22,725 nucleotides of DNA from the NCBI GenBank assembly GCA_000226015.1, contig JH153866.1, forward strand, positions 133,391-156,115. Direction: 5' to 3'. Position 1 is the stretch's first letter; each line of letters begins with the position of its first letter. The position numbers and the translations under genes were made by a program. The notes under the pieces are model-generated. The model was not told the DNA's origin and searched no databases. It saw nothing but the letters and a program-made list of their open reading frames with translations. The stretch comes from Mnemiopsis leidyi (taxonomy: Eukaryota; Ctenophora; Tentaculata; Lobata; Bolinopsidae). Shown piece after piece: positions 1 through 8,763 of this stretch.

Positions 1-47
1 TCAATGGGTCCTGGACTACTACAATTTTAAGTTTCATGATGTACTTG

Positions 48-673
48 TTAGACTTCATCAGCATTCGTATCATCTAGTACTAGGTAGCTTCTACTTGGTT
101 TGCTTCTGTTGAGGTAGTGCATATACGGGTGTTTATATTGCGGTATTTTGCTTTTCGTTTTACCTGGTACTGATTCAAAGTATCGAGCAAAAGCATTTGC
201 CACATTTTTATTACCTTCTATTATTTTTTGTCGGTGTCTCTTATAGTAGACGGCAGTGACTTTTTATGTCTTGTCTGCTCTAGTGCAAGATTTATACCAT
301 TCCATAGTCTCTTTAAGTCATTTTTAAATTTCTTAAAATATTCTGAAAAGTAGTTCTTCTTATTTTTACGTTTCATGGCTGTAGTCTGCCTGTTAAGGGT
401 ATCATAGATATTGCGATTTGTCTCAGTCGGAATGTTGAGTTTATCAGTGTACGCCCTATTCTTTTTTCTGGTCAATTCTAATAGTTTGTTACATATCCAC
501 GGTTTATCTAGATACTTTTTCTTCCTACTGCTGGGTTTCTTAAGTGGTGCATATTTGTCACAGAGAGTTTGGATACAGTTACTAAGGTTTTCTGCTGCTA
601 AGTCAAGATTGGGCTCATTATATACAAGTGTATTCCAATTAAATGCATTACTGAATTCGTCTACTAATTTATC
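48..673 (-). pseudogene. LINE ORF2 linker between endonuclease and reverse transcriptase, two frames
   Basis: The coding continues the endonuclease ORF after a frameshift near 671. One frame runs from 673 to a stop at 221-223 and includes KPWICNKL and RLWNGINLAL; a second runs from about 226 to a stop at 48-50 and includes NVANAFARYFESV. Segments like PWxxxxL, followed by a lysine-rich stretch and then VANAFxxYF, are the usual spacer between endonuclease and RT domains in LINE ORF2 proteins. Two breaks in this stretch confirm decay. Bases 1-26 then read as NCSSPGPI in a third register, matching the SPGPDG motif that opens LINE reverse transcriptases, and the rest lies outside the window. Confidence 0.82.
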
Positions 674-1607
674 CTTTATCTATATTCTTTAATATTCTCA
701 CTTTTCTCCCAACACAGTCAGAATTTTCGGTATCATGATACTGAGAAAATATTGCAAATGTCGCTGAGTGATCTGAGTCGGGATAAGTTAAGTTCCCTGA
801 TTTACAGTTGTAACTGAAAAGATTGGTCATAATCTGATCTATGAGAGTTGCAGAACGGATTTGTAATGAGTCTTTATAATACTGTATTCTTGTAGGCTTG
901 AATATCATGATTTCGTAATAGTTAGCTATAATTGTATTCAGGAAATATAGCGAGTCGTTGCAATGAGTACTTTTCATGAGGCAGATATTAAAGTCCCCTG
1001 TTATTATCACGTCCGCCTTCTTGAGAATCTTGCTCGAGATATCGTTACTAAATTTATCAATGAACGGGATAACATCGGTGGCATTACAGTGTCTGTAGTA
1101 TGCTCCAACAAGAAGTTGCCTATTAGGCCTTGCATTGATTTTTACGTACAATGCGTCGCACGTGTTCTGTGAGTAGGTTAGAAGACTGCAATAATTAGCA
1201 GACAGCTTTTTCTTAACATACATTACGATACCTCCGTATTTGATTTTAGATTTCACATAGAATTTGTCATAGTTGTTAATCACATGTGCAAAGTGCAGAT
1301 CATTGTTGTACAGTTCATTTTCCTTGATATGGCATTCAACAAGTGTAATTACGTCGAATTGGTATTTTAATGCTCTTAGAAAGACTACGAGTTTATCAAA
1401 GTTGCAGTCTATCCCCCGGATGTTAAAACTAATTACAGATAAGTCTAGTTCCTTATATTCGATCTTGCTGTTAAAATCATCAACGGAGTAGTACGAAAAA
1501 TTTTCAATATGGTTATGGTTGTATCTAGGGAAATGCACACTTCCGCTGAGATGCTCCGTTACAGAGTTGTCATAAGTAGTAAGTACAGGATTCTTTGTAA
1601 AATTTGG
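669..1607 (-). pseudogene. Non-LTR retrotransposon endonuclease domain (EEP / APE-type), ORF2 N-terminal part
   Basis: The frame is open from just after a TAA at 1608-1610 to a TAA at 669-671. Counting from a GTG at 1538, it carries the exonuclease-endonuclease-phosphatase signature in order: SFNIRG (Asn39), LVECH (Glu68), GAYYR (145-149), TGDFNI (180-185), KPTR (214-217), LIDQIMTN (232-239) and SDH (255-257). These residues coordinate metal and nick target DNA to prime reverse transcription. The LIDxIxTN and SDH pattern is typical of LINE endonucleases of the Jockey/CR1/RTE type rather than cellular APE1. The frame ends at a short GATAAAG duplication that shifts the reading by one base; the linker continues in the next frame. 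Weaker coding signal upstream of 1607 suggests the ORF once began further 5'. It is not functional as it stands. Confidence 0.9.
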
Positions 1608-1815
1608 TTAACTCTTGAAATATCTTATCTCCCAGCGCTCCCTCTTTGATTCTTGCCTCAGTCTCAATAATCGCAGTAATGCAGCGCTAACGTAACACGG
1701 CAGGGACCAGAGAAAAGGTTAGGTATCTATTAATGCGCCTACAGGTATCTAAATAGCCAATTTTATACCAAAAAATTGTGCTTGGCATATTGAGCTTATC
1801 TTCAATGACTTTGGT
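1600..1815 (-). pseudogene. Degraded coding upstream of the LINE endonuclease
   Basis: A frame one base off from the endonuclease frame reads from about 1815 to 1600 with a single TAG at 1687-1689. It contains NMPSTIFWYKIGYLDT and, after the stop, IIETEARIKEG. The residue composition looks protein-like and the segment abuts the endonuclease frame on the same strand, so it is probably the eroded start of ORF2 or the end of a preceding ORF. No domain is recognised. Confidence 0.4.
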
Positions 1816-2381
1816 TTGTCAGAATAATCGATATATTACTTTCTTATCTTAAACTTTATTAAACTATATCTGTCTATCAGATGGATCTTTCAGCGGGAAG
1901 AAAAAACGTAAACTTAAGTCCCCCTTATCAGCGCTAAAGGGCTGAAATTCAAATTAAGTTTTCTTAATTCTAATTCAGAGAATTGAAATTGAAAGTGAAA
2001 GAGATAATGTGAGGTTGAGAACGATAACAAATTAAAATGAGGTGGTAAACCTGATCCTAAAAGCCGCTATAGTGTGTTCTTGGGAAAGTGGTGTTGTATT
2101 TGACGATATGATAATGCAGTTTTAATTTTGAGAAGGTAACACGATCATGTCAATTTTATAATCAATTCAATTTCAACATCGCTTAATAAAATCAGCTCAA
2201 TATTTATCTTTCCATCAAATTACAGTAAATATGAACTAACTCCCTCAAGTATAGGCTGACCAAGGGGTAGAATATTACACAACTACGTTTATCTTTAAGT
2301 GAACCATTCAATCAAATATAACTCATTTATCAAATAAATTTGATGAAAGTCAAAAAAGAGGACTGACATTGTGACGATCGA
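1816..2381 (-). other. Spacer between AlkB frame and endonuclease frame, no recognisable coding
   Basis: The stretch is AT-rich and stop-dense on the minus strand, and I recognise no motif in it. If the AlkB frame and the endonuclease are one element, this is an inter-ORF region or the site of an internal rearrangement or insertion. Confidence 0.4.
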
Positions 2382-2834
2382 CTAGTGTAACTTTCTGAAG
2401 GTGAGGGAGATTCTAGGTCCGGTAGGTCCTCGGCGGTCATCTTCTAGTTCTAAAATAGCATGCTCAAAAAGTGATTGACTGTATTTTGAGAAACAAATAA
2501 GTGAGCCATGCGGAAGTGCCAGTTTGAGCAGGTGCTTTTTGCTATGTTTGCTTCTAAATGTCATTACTCTTTTAGCGCCTATAGACAGTGTGAAAATGTA
2601 GGAATCATTTTGGATATCAGCCTCATCATCAGAATGGAAGGGAATCTTAGCTTTGGCGTCTGGATAATAATTAATAAGTACTGAATTTAAGCCTACATTT
2701 GGGAAAGTGTCATTGATAATCGCAAGACAGTACTGTACTATTTTATTAGTCGAGAGCGGAGAGGGTGAGTGGTGTGTGCTGGAGTAGCTGTAAGGGGAGG
2801 CTCCGAAAAACGCCGTTTGTCGTTTAGAATTACT
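2382..2834 (-). CDS. AlkB-like 2-oxoglutarate/Fe(II)-dependent dioxygenase domain, N-terminally truncated, inside a retrotransposon
   Basis: The frame is open for 150 codons, from just after a TGA at 2835-2837 to a TAG at 2382-2384. Its first methionine (2562-2564) lies in the middle of the domain, so an ATG-only reading misses most of it. In order it reads KRQTAFFG near the N-terminus, then NYYPD, the iron-binding HxD in PFHSDDE (His codon 2634-2636), then FTLSIGAKR, HGSL, the distal iron ligand His in LFEHAIL, and the co-substrate-binding RISLTFR (RxxxxxR) near the C-terminus. These are the diagnostic AlkB residues in the right order and spacing. The family removes alkyl groups from nucleic acid bases; AlkB domains also occur in some plant RNA viruses. 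This frame has no stop or frameshift although the downstream LINE frames are broken. No start codon is visible, and the protein probably began further upstream in the intact element. Alternative: an independent AlkB gene fragment beside the LINE. Confidence 0.82.
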   Translation of the reverse strand, partial: SNSKRQTAFFGASPYSYSSTHHSPSPLSTNKIVQYCLAIINDTFPNVGLNSVLINYYPDAKAKIPFHSDDEADIQNDSYIFTLSIGAKRVMTFRSKHSKKHLLKLALPHGSLICFSKYSQSLFEHAILELEDDRRGPTGPRISLTFRKLH

Positions 2835-2869
2835 TCATGTATGTATGAAGTAATTTACTTCATGTATGT
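2830..2869. repeat. Short palindrome and duplicated 15-mer at the AlkB/LINE 5' junction
   Basis: The 15-mer TTACTTCATGTATGT occurs at 2830-2844 and again at 2855-2869. Between and across the copies are two inverted repeats, ACTTCAT/ATGAAGT around a 6-base loop (2832-2851) and GAAGTAA/TTACTTC around one base (2847-2861). The AlkB frame stops being open exactly here, so this may mark the retrotransposon's 5' end. Confidence 0.6.
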
Positions 2870-2908
2870 CTATATTACACAGCCTGCTATCTACTTCATA
2901 AGTCGTTA

Positions 2909-3239
2909 GAAGAAAGAGAAAACACTTACGTTTATATTAACACACTCATCCCCGATAAACTTGAAGGAAGAGAAAACACTCACGTTTATATAAACACACT
3001 CATCCCCGATAAACTTGAAGGAAGAGAAAACACTCACGTTTATATTAACACACTCATCTTAGATAAACTTGAAGAAAAAGAAAACACTCACGTTTATATT
3101 AACACACTCATCTTAGATAAACTTGAAGGAAGAGAAAACACTCACGTTAATATTAGCACTCATCCCCGATAAACTTGAAGGAAGAGAAAACACTCACGTT
3201 TATATTAACACACTCATCCCCGATAAACTTGAAGGAAGA
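2909..3239. repeat. 54-base minisatellite, about six copies, overlapping the end of kinesin exon 1
   Basis: Units begin at 2909, 2963, 3017, 3071, 3125 and 3177, with a 9-base partial unit at 3231. All are 54 bases except the one at 3125, which has lost 2 bases. On the minus strand each unit encodes SSFKFIGDECVNIN or a variant, followed by a consensus splice donor (GTGAGT in five, GTAAGT in the unit at 2909). The unit at 3177 together with the partial unit is continuous with unique kinesin coding sequence, so it is the likely original. Units at 3017 and 3071 carry an in-frame TAA, and the 3125 unit is frameshifted, so the extra copies are not extra exon repeats in a functional protein. Confidence 0.95.
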
Positions 3240-3326
3240 TCCCGCATTTATAGCCAGCTCCTTGTCGTTGAAGGGACGAAACCGGGCTACAACTTTGATG
3301 CTAACTGCGTCTGGTTCTATAGACAT
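3198..3326 (-). CDS. Kinesin motor domain, first coding exon (kinesin-1 heavy chain-like)
   Basis: This exon encodes the first 43 residues of a kinesin motor. The ATG (3324-3326) has a good initiation context (GGCACCATG) and an in-frame TAG two codons upstream (3333-3335). Residues 10-20 read IKVVARFRPFN, the first beta-strand of the motor with the nucleotide-contacting RxRP (Arg15, Arg17, Pro18). Starting only about nine residues before this strand is typical of kinesin-1 heavy chain (KIF5 and fungal conventional kinesins), the plus-end-directed cargo motor. The exon ends after NIN with donor GTGAGT (3192-3197), phase 0. Later exons, with the P-loop GQTxSGKT, must lie beyond the left edge; none is seen between here and position 1, where a LINE fills the intron. 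Other kinesin families share the same motif, so the subfamily is inferred. Confidence 0.85.
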
Positions 3327-4585
3327 GGTGCCCTATAGAGTTGAATAGTTTGTTAAGTAGTTGAGGTAGTTTAAAAGTGAAAATTAGAGGATTTAACTCA
3401 TAATTATTCATACTTTTATGGGTCGATCAAATCATCAGTTATTTACCTATCGGTTTTCTTAAGCTATCATAGAATACTAAACTAGTAGCATGTGTGGAGT
3501 AAACTTAGAAACGAGATTCAAGAGTGAGGAAAGAATGGGTAAAAATAAAACGTCTGTCCCATTAGTTCAGTAAGATTAAATATGATATCATTAATGTATA
3601 GCAACTCAAATAATTTTACTAATGAAGTATATAATAACAATGAAAGTTCACAATAATATTGAGAGCACAATTATTCAAAGACCGACATGACCACTTTCAA
3701 GGAGGACATTGTTTACAATTTGAAATTATTCATCATGTTGTACACGATCAAAACAGCCAGAAATATTCGAGATACTTGGGTGTATTTAAATACTTGAATG
3801 TATTTAAATATTCGAAATACTTGAATGTATTCGAATTTTCTAACCACATCATGAATTATATATTGGAAAGAGTTGGTCACAATGTTTCTTTAGAATTTCA
3901 GTGGATATACTATCGAAAAATGATTAAGTCTTTAATTAATCAGTAGTATTAAAGATAGTACCACTAAGTCTGTATCAGCAATATTTAAATAATATCTTAA
4001 ACTAAAACCAAACAAAATGATCATCAAAAAAGCGTAATCACAATATTATTAGTATCAATAATATCAACAATATCATTAGTACCAAATATTAAGTTCGTTT
4101 TTGATTACTATAATGATGTATATGTCAAGTCATAAGCTAAAGGAGAAATGCTATAAACAATAATGTACTTACATATTTACGTTTGAGCATGTTTATTTGC
4201 TCACCAAAAATCCCAATAATTACAAAATTGCGGTATTGGTAAACACGAAGAAAAAACACTCACGATTCAAAATGATAGAATTTGACTTTAAATATAACTC
4301 CCGATTGTAAAGATTTAAGGCAATGTTAATCTTGGAGCACCACTAGAATCCTGTAAAACCGAATATCTCTCAAACATGATAAAAGAACAGTAACAGCTGA
4401 TAATATGTTACTGCGATAAATCTAATAGCAATATGAACATTTATACTTACACACACCCTCCACAATAATAACCTGATTTTAAAGCGAAATAAAATTACAG
4501 ACAGCACAGTTATGCTAATACAACTGTGCTTACACACATCAAATATATATTACCAGTCTTGGTTTATAAATCGCGTATTGTATGT
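3327..4585. other. Gene-free stretch between kinesin start and the CRE array; one low-complexity patch
   Basis: This is kinesin's upstream flank and should hold its promoter and 5'UTR, but I see no distinct core-promoter element. At about 3771-3842 there is an imperfect AT-rich repeat of GTATTTAAATA / ATACTTGAAT type, which gives a spurious KYLNVF-repeat reading on the plus strand. At about 4044-4085 there is an AT-rich run of ATATCA/ATATTA units. A TTTATT at 4192-4197 (AATAAA on the minus strand) could be a distant polyadenylation signal for PGAP3, but is over 600 bases past its stop codon. Confidence 0.5.
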
Positions 4586-4731
4586 CACGTGGTGCGTGAC
4601 GTCACATTACGTGGCGTGACGTCATGTTACGTGGCGTGACGTCCCATTACGTGGCGTGACGTCAAATAATGTAATACGTTACGTGGCATGACGTCATGGA
4701 AAGTGGCGTGACGCCAAGTCACGTGACGTCA
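4586..4731. promoter_or_regulatory. Array of CRE palindromes (TGACGTCA) with flanking E-boxes, 20-base period
   Basis: Perfect TGACGTCA sites start at 4597, 4617, 4657, 4689 and 4724, with one-mismatch versions at 4637 and 4709. The core of the array repeats every 20 bases as a unit containing TACGTGGCGTGACGTC. CACGTG E-boxes lie at both ends (4586-4591 and 4720-4725), and ACGTGGC recurs between sites. TGACGTCA is the binding site of CREB/ATF-type bZIP factors; TGACGTGG-like variants bind ATF6/XBP1. The array lies about 125 bases past the PGAP3 stop codon and about 1.3 kb upstream of the kinesin start, both on the minus strand. It may be an enhancer or promoter element, or simply a minisatellite that contains such sites. 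Confidence 0.6.
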
Positions 4732-4856
4732 CACACGCAGGACAGTCCCCTGGCGCTGCTAGATAAGGAAGTTCAGCACTCAGCAGATATAAAGGAAATC
4801 TGACGGGGCAAGTTAGGAGAGATGGGGAGATTGAGATAAGGAAACTTCCAGAAGAT

Positions 4857-7345
4857 TTACACGACTTTCCTCTTGAATCTGTTGAACTCAAATACACAGT
4901 CGTCAACAATGAAACTGAACGGTTTTTCTTGTTATTATCTATAGTGAATAGTTACCATTCCATGTTGGAAAGTAATTAAACACTTAGAGGTTTAGCTTAG
5001 CATTATGATATTAGATATATTAAGTTAGTTTAACACTGAACAGTGTACTGATACGTATACAACCTGGTTTATATTTTGTAATTTAATGATAATAAGCATG
5101 ATTTTAAAGGTATAACTTAGCATTTTATGACTTGTTTTAAAGATTTTTCCATTAGGCCGGCCCGTCAAACCGTACCACAGTACCCAGTACTGCCAGAAAC
5201 CCCGAGTTTTGGCAAAATGCCAATAAAAAGCGTCAAACACTCACCTCCACCAGAGGACGGTAATGGGAACGGTGGCAGCGTGCCAAGCTGCGTGCGCGTC
5301 CATTATCAGGAGGTAAGGTGGGAAGTCGAACAGCTGAAGGGGAGTTGGTAAGAAATAAGTAAGAAAGCGGTAGTTAGTTGGTAAGTTAGAGAGCGATATT
5401 TCTTGTAATGTCGCATGCCTCCATTGTAATATGCCTCTTATAAACATGCCTCCAATAAACATGATGGTTTGACACAGAGAACGGAAAAGCGGGAAATCTT
5501 AGCAAAAAACACATAAAGAGTAATAATCACCTCAAGCAGAAGAGCAAGGGAGGAGAAAACAATGACCCAGACAGCTTTCTTGATGTGGGGTCGGTAGTTC
5601 CAGTTCCACAGTCCCCAACCAGTCAGGAGTAGATGATGTGTCACGCCTGGGAGATTTCAGACTTAGTTACCAACTTGTTGCCATGACAACCCTTTTCCAT
5701 AGCAACGAATTATACTTAACCGTCCTAGTTCGGATCAGACAAATCTGTGCCATCATAGTTTGGGAACAGCAAAATTCTGGCATTATAGAAGTCCAAATAC
5801 AGAGTATATCAAGCAACTTTCTTGCTCCTATCTCAAAAGTCGAAGAAAATGTTCTTATTTTTGCATTTATTAACAACATGAGCAAACAGAGCACAAACGT
5901 AAAGCTGAAAGTTTACAGTACCTATAAAGACGTTGAAGCGCATGTTGTACCCGTAGTCAATCTTCTTATAAAAACCAAGGTTGTACGCATGATAGGTCCA
6001 CAGCAGAAAGATAGGAATTCCGTATTTGTAATTCCTGGAATCGGATAAAGTTTTGTAGATAGAATTATAGGTTATTTTCAAGTAGCAATTTGGTTTTCTT
6101 AAATGCTGTCTTTTTTTAGATTAAAGTCATATGAATCAGCAAATTCGTTATAAAAATTGGCAATGCAGTAAAGTTTAGCTATTAAACCGTCGAGGACAAG
6201 GCATCGCCTGTTTTGATAGAGCCGACCAATCAGTAAGTCTGTGAGTCTGTCTGTCAGTCTGTATATAATGGCTCCTCGTCTAAACAACTCACAGTTTATT
6301 TTTGATCTTTCCGAACTGGTCTCTCCCGGAGATTCTAAGCAGCATGCAGTAGAGAGACAGCATGACCATTGTGCTGGCTCCAAGATAGTCCAGTATCTCC
6401 GTTGTCACTGTGTCTTTGGCGTGGAACAAAAACGATACAAACCAAGTGACCAGACACACCTAGTGCGAAATTTTGATTTTCAGTCAGATCTGGTTCATAA
6501 TGTGCATATTTAAATATGGTTTGTGTCTCATTGCTTAACAGCTCTGTTAAAGATCAATTTTAAGAATTTACATATTTGGTAGAATTATAAGGATCTCGAT
6601 GCAACAGTTGTATCATATTTTAAGCTACACAAGAAAGCGGCAGAACACAGCCTGGTTAAGATTCTTACAATTCCATATCCAAGCCAGGTATGGAAGAGGT
6701 TGTATGTTACAGGGACTTTGGCCACCAGATTCGAGATACCCAGAAAAACTGCAAAACCGTTGCAGAATGAGAAGAAAACTGATGCAGGTTCTTGCAATCC
6801 AGCGTACCTCTTGAATGCCCACTGAAATATTGTTGTGTTACTGCTTACACTGTTTGTAAATTAGGGCACAAAGTGATTAGTAAATATCATTCTGATAATG
6901 CGACAGGGCTCAAAAAAATGTTTAACACTTGAAAATCCAACATACTCGGCCATTGTATTGAAGTACTGGTTTTCCTAATGCAATCCTTTTTTCTGTCATA
7001 TCAAGAGCGCATGTGTATTGACTGTCACTCAAACAATCCCATCCAAATATCTGAAAAATAGTTCCTATACATATACAATGCAAACTAGATATAATTTTGA
7101 GTTCCTGTCCTGATGGCATTCATTTAAGAAATAAACTCATAAGTTGTAATCGAGAAACAAAACCAGGAGGGAGAACTAACTAGCCCCACACTTACCTTAA
7201 GAGTGGTATCAAGATTACCATATTCACAGGTTCTCATCTTTAGTGTCACACAATCCCGGTATTCGTGTGTCTGGTCTCCATAAGAAGATAGCACTGGCAA
7301 CACTAACAGAGTGATGAAGCATACTGTGCTGATTGGTATCTTCAT
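4857..7345 (-). CDS. PGAP3: PGAP3 (Per1-like family), GPI-anchor lipid remodelling hydrolase, complete, 8 exons
   Basis: PGAP3 removes the unsaturated sn-2 fatty acid from GPI anchors in the secretory pathway (Golgi in animals, ER for yeast Per1). Exons on the minus strand are 7196-7345, 6946-7050, 6669-6821, 6293-6459, 5922-6034, 5531-5646, 5245-5333 and 4857-4914. All introns are GT-AG and the phases close to 316 codons plus TAA, close to the usual ~320. The ATG is followed by a signal peptide (about residues 1-23) and YRDC; an in-frame TGA lies upstream at 7382-7384. Family landmarks follow: GWDC (53-56), QYNGRW (81-86), QEPAS in exon 3, SFLFH (145-149), LDY (159-161), DYGYN (218-222) and DAHAAWH (280-286). 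The CREST-superfamily active-site set, SxxxH (Ser145, His149), Asp160 and HxxxH (His282, His286), is intact. Several hydrophobic segments fit a seven-span membrane protein. Two cysteines common in animal PGAP3, one in each N-terminal cluster, appear to be missing. Confidence 0.96.
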
Positions 7346-7961
7346 CCTATTGTCAAGAAGAATGTCATAAATTGCAAATGATCATTAAGTAACTGGCTGT
7401 AACCTATGTTTACATTTTGCGGCATATGAATCCAATAAACACAATATTTTTCTGACGAGGACCTCAAAGGTGTGAGAAGCTGAACCACAAGATGGTCAGT
7501 AGATTGCATCTTGCTAAGCTTGTAAACCTATTCAAGGTGCTAAAATTTCGTATTTGCAGTTTCTCAGTACATTTTGTAGTAGCAGCGGATAAAAGTACAT
7601 TTTGTTGTCAAGAATTAAGTTCAAAGGTTCAACCCAGGCCAAGTTAAGGCTTTTAACTTTAAAAGTAATTAGTGACGTGTTCAACACGAGAGTGCTCGTG
7701 TTTATCAATAATCATTGTGATGTTTAGCTTCACCTACTCATAAATTTCTATATAAACACATCTACAACTGGCAAAATAAAATCAAAGTAGCAAAAATAAA
7801 CCAAAAGTAAACCAAAAATATTTCTTATGTAATTGACCTCAAAAAATCTTTATTTGTATTTGTTACACCTTTAACCAAACTTTTACAGTTATACTGAAGG
7901 GGCTCCTGAATGAGGAGACCCTCCTTTCCAATCGATATGAGTTCAGTTGCAGTCCTATCAA
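7346..7961. other. PGAP3 5' flank, no gene seen
   Basis: This should contain the PGAP3 promoter and 5'UTR. The sequence is AT-rich with no clear TATA or initiator in a convincing position, and no coding signal on either strand. Confidence 0.4.
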
Positions 7962-7963
7962 TA

Positions 7964-8761
7964 CAGTAAACTCTCAAATCTCAATATACCGGGCCTCTAT
8001 TTACCGGGTCCCTCTATTTTCAGGGCCTCTTTCTTTTTTTGCCCCCAAATTTTTCAATATTTTCACAATTTTTTTTTCAAAATTTTGAAATTGTAAATGT
8101 CAAAGCAATTGTTATCTCAAGGTCCGTTACATTATATGGCTCCTTCTGTACCCAATTAAAGCATGCCAAACCGCCATGATAATGATACGCGAGATGCTTG
8201 ACACCAGTTCAGCACATGATTGTGTATTAGCATGACATGATCACATATGCCAATGGCAAGATACATAGATCGATAAAAAGTTGGACAATGCCATGGAATA
8301 TGAAATTTCAATAGCAGGCATCGGCACACGTGGCATTTTGGTCATGGCATCTCGTCGCCATGTGACACCGTGACAGAGCCTTAACATGCAGGCTAACAGG
8401 TCATACACAAGTGGACTGATATATGTAGCGTAACCAAGGCATTCATAAACAATAAAACGATCGACATTGAGATTACTGGTTAAAGATGTAATTCATGAAG
8501 TTGAATCCATTCTCACAGTTCTAAATCCCTCGAGGGTTACCCAACGCTGCGCAACAAAGCCTGAGGTCCCCAGGCAACTCAAGGAGTACTTTTACCAAGA
8601 AATTTGATAGGAATGACCTTTACATATAGCTATCTATAACGTAAGTTACTATTTTTGGCCAAAATTTGGACACATCTTGGTCAAATTCTATTTACCAGGC
8701 GCTCTATTTTCTAGGCCTCAACCCTTTCTCCCGAGAGGCCGGGTAAATCGAGGGTTTACTG
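7964..8761. mobile_element. Non-autonomous pogo/Tigger-like DNA transposon (MITE), 798 bases
   Basis: The ends are inverted repeats. The left end reads CAGTAAACTCTCAAATCTCA; the right end, on the opposite strand, reads CAGTAAACCCTCGATTTACC, and both then carry a CGGGCCTC/CCGGCCTC block. A TA dinucleotide flanks each side (7962-7963 and 8762-8763), as expected of Tc1/mariner-superfamily target duplication, and termini starting CAG are characteristic of the pogo branch. A roughly 35-base segment just inside the left end (7995-8029, with TCTATTTACC and GGCCTC) recurs in direct orientation near the right end (8686-8719). No transposase frame is present, so movement would need an enzyme supplied elsewhere. 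The left TIR is more diverged than the right. Confidence 0.87.
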
Positions 8762-8763
8762 TA

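Larger units (their letters stand above)
1..2837 (-). mobile_element. 5'-truncated, decayed non-LTR (LINE-type) retrotransposon with AlkB-like, endonuclease and RT-start segments
   Basis: All recognisable protein segments lie on the minus strand in the order expected of one element: AlkB-like dioxygenase (2382-2834), degraded coding (about 1600-1815), EEP endonuclease (669-1607), linker (48-673) and the first reverse transcriptase motif (about 1-26). The element continues past the left edge, so its 3' end and tail are not visible. The inferred 5' end is where the AlkB frame breaks off at 2835, beside a short palindrome and a duplicated 15-mer; 5' truncation is usual for elements inserted by target-primed reverse transcription. 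It sits in intron 1 of a kinesin gene in the same orientation. Frame breaks near 671, 221 and 50 show this copy is inactive. That the AlkB frame belongs to the same element is inferred from strand and order, not proven. Confidence 0.72.

Noticed and set aside
3123..3338. Plus-strand frame with an 18-residue repeat (LEGRENTHVYINTLIPDK)
   Set aside because: The repeat arises from a 54-base minisatellite divisible by three; the minus strand holds the kinesin exon with a verified start and donor.
4767..4979. Plus-strand open frame with a Tudor-like look (RKLPEDLHDFPLESVEL)
   Set aside because: It is antisense to the last exon of PGAP3 (4857-4914), which joins exactly in phase and matches the family's C-terminus; the resemblance is accidental.
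5156..5311. Plus-strand exon-like interval with good acceptor and GAG|GTAAGG donor
   Set aside because: It overlaps PGAP3 exon 7 (5245-5333) on the opposite strand, where the DAHAAWH active-site motif leaves little doubt; the plus-strand reading has no recognisable content.
5638..6048. 136-codon plus-strand open frame
   Set aside because: It is a shadow of PGAP3 exon 5 and the intron between exons 5 and 6 on the minus strand.
7625..7650. GGTTCAACCC, resembling a tRNA B-box
   Set aside because: No matching A-box or cloverleaf could be drawn around it; no tRNA gene was supported anywhere in the window.
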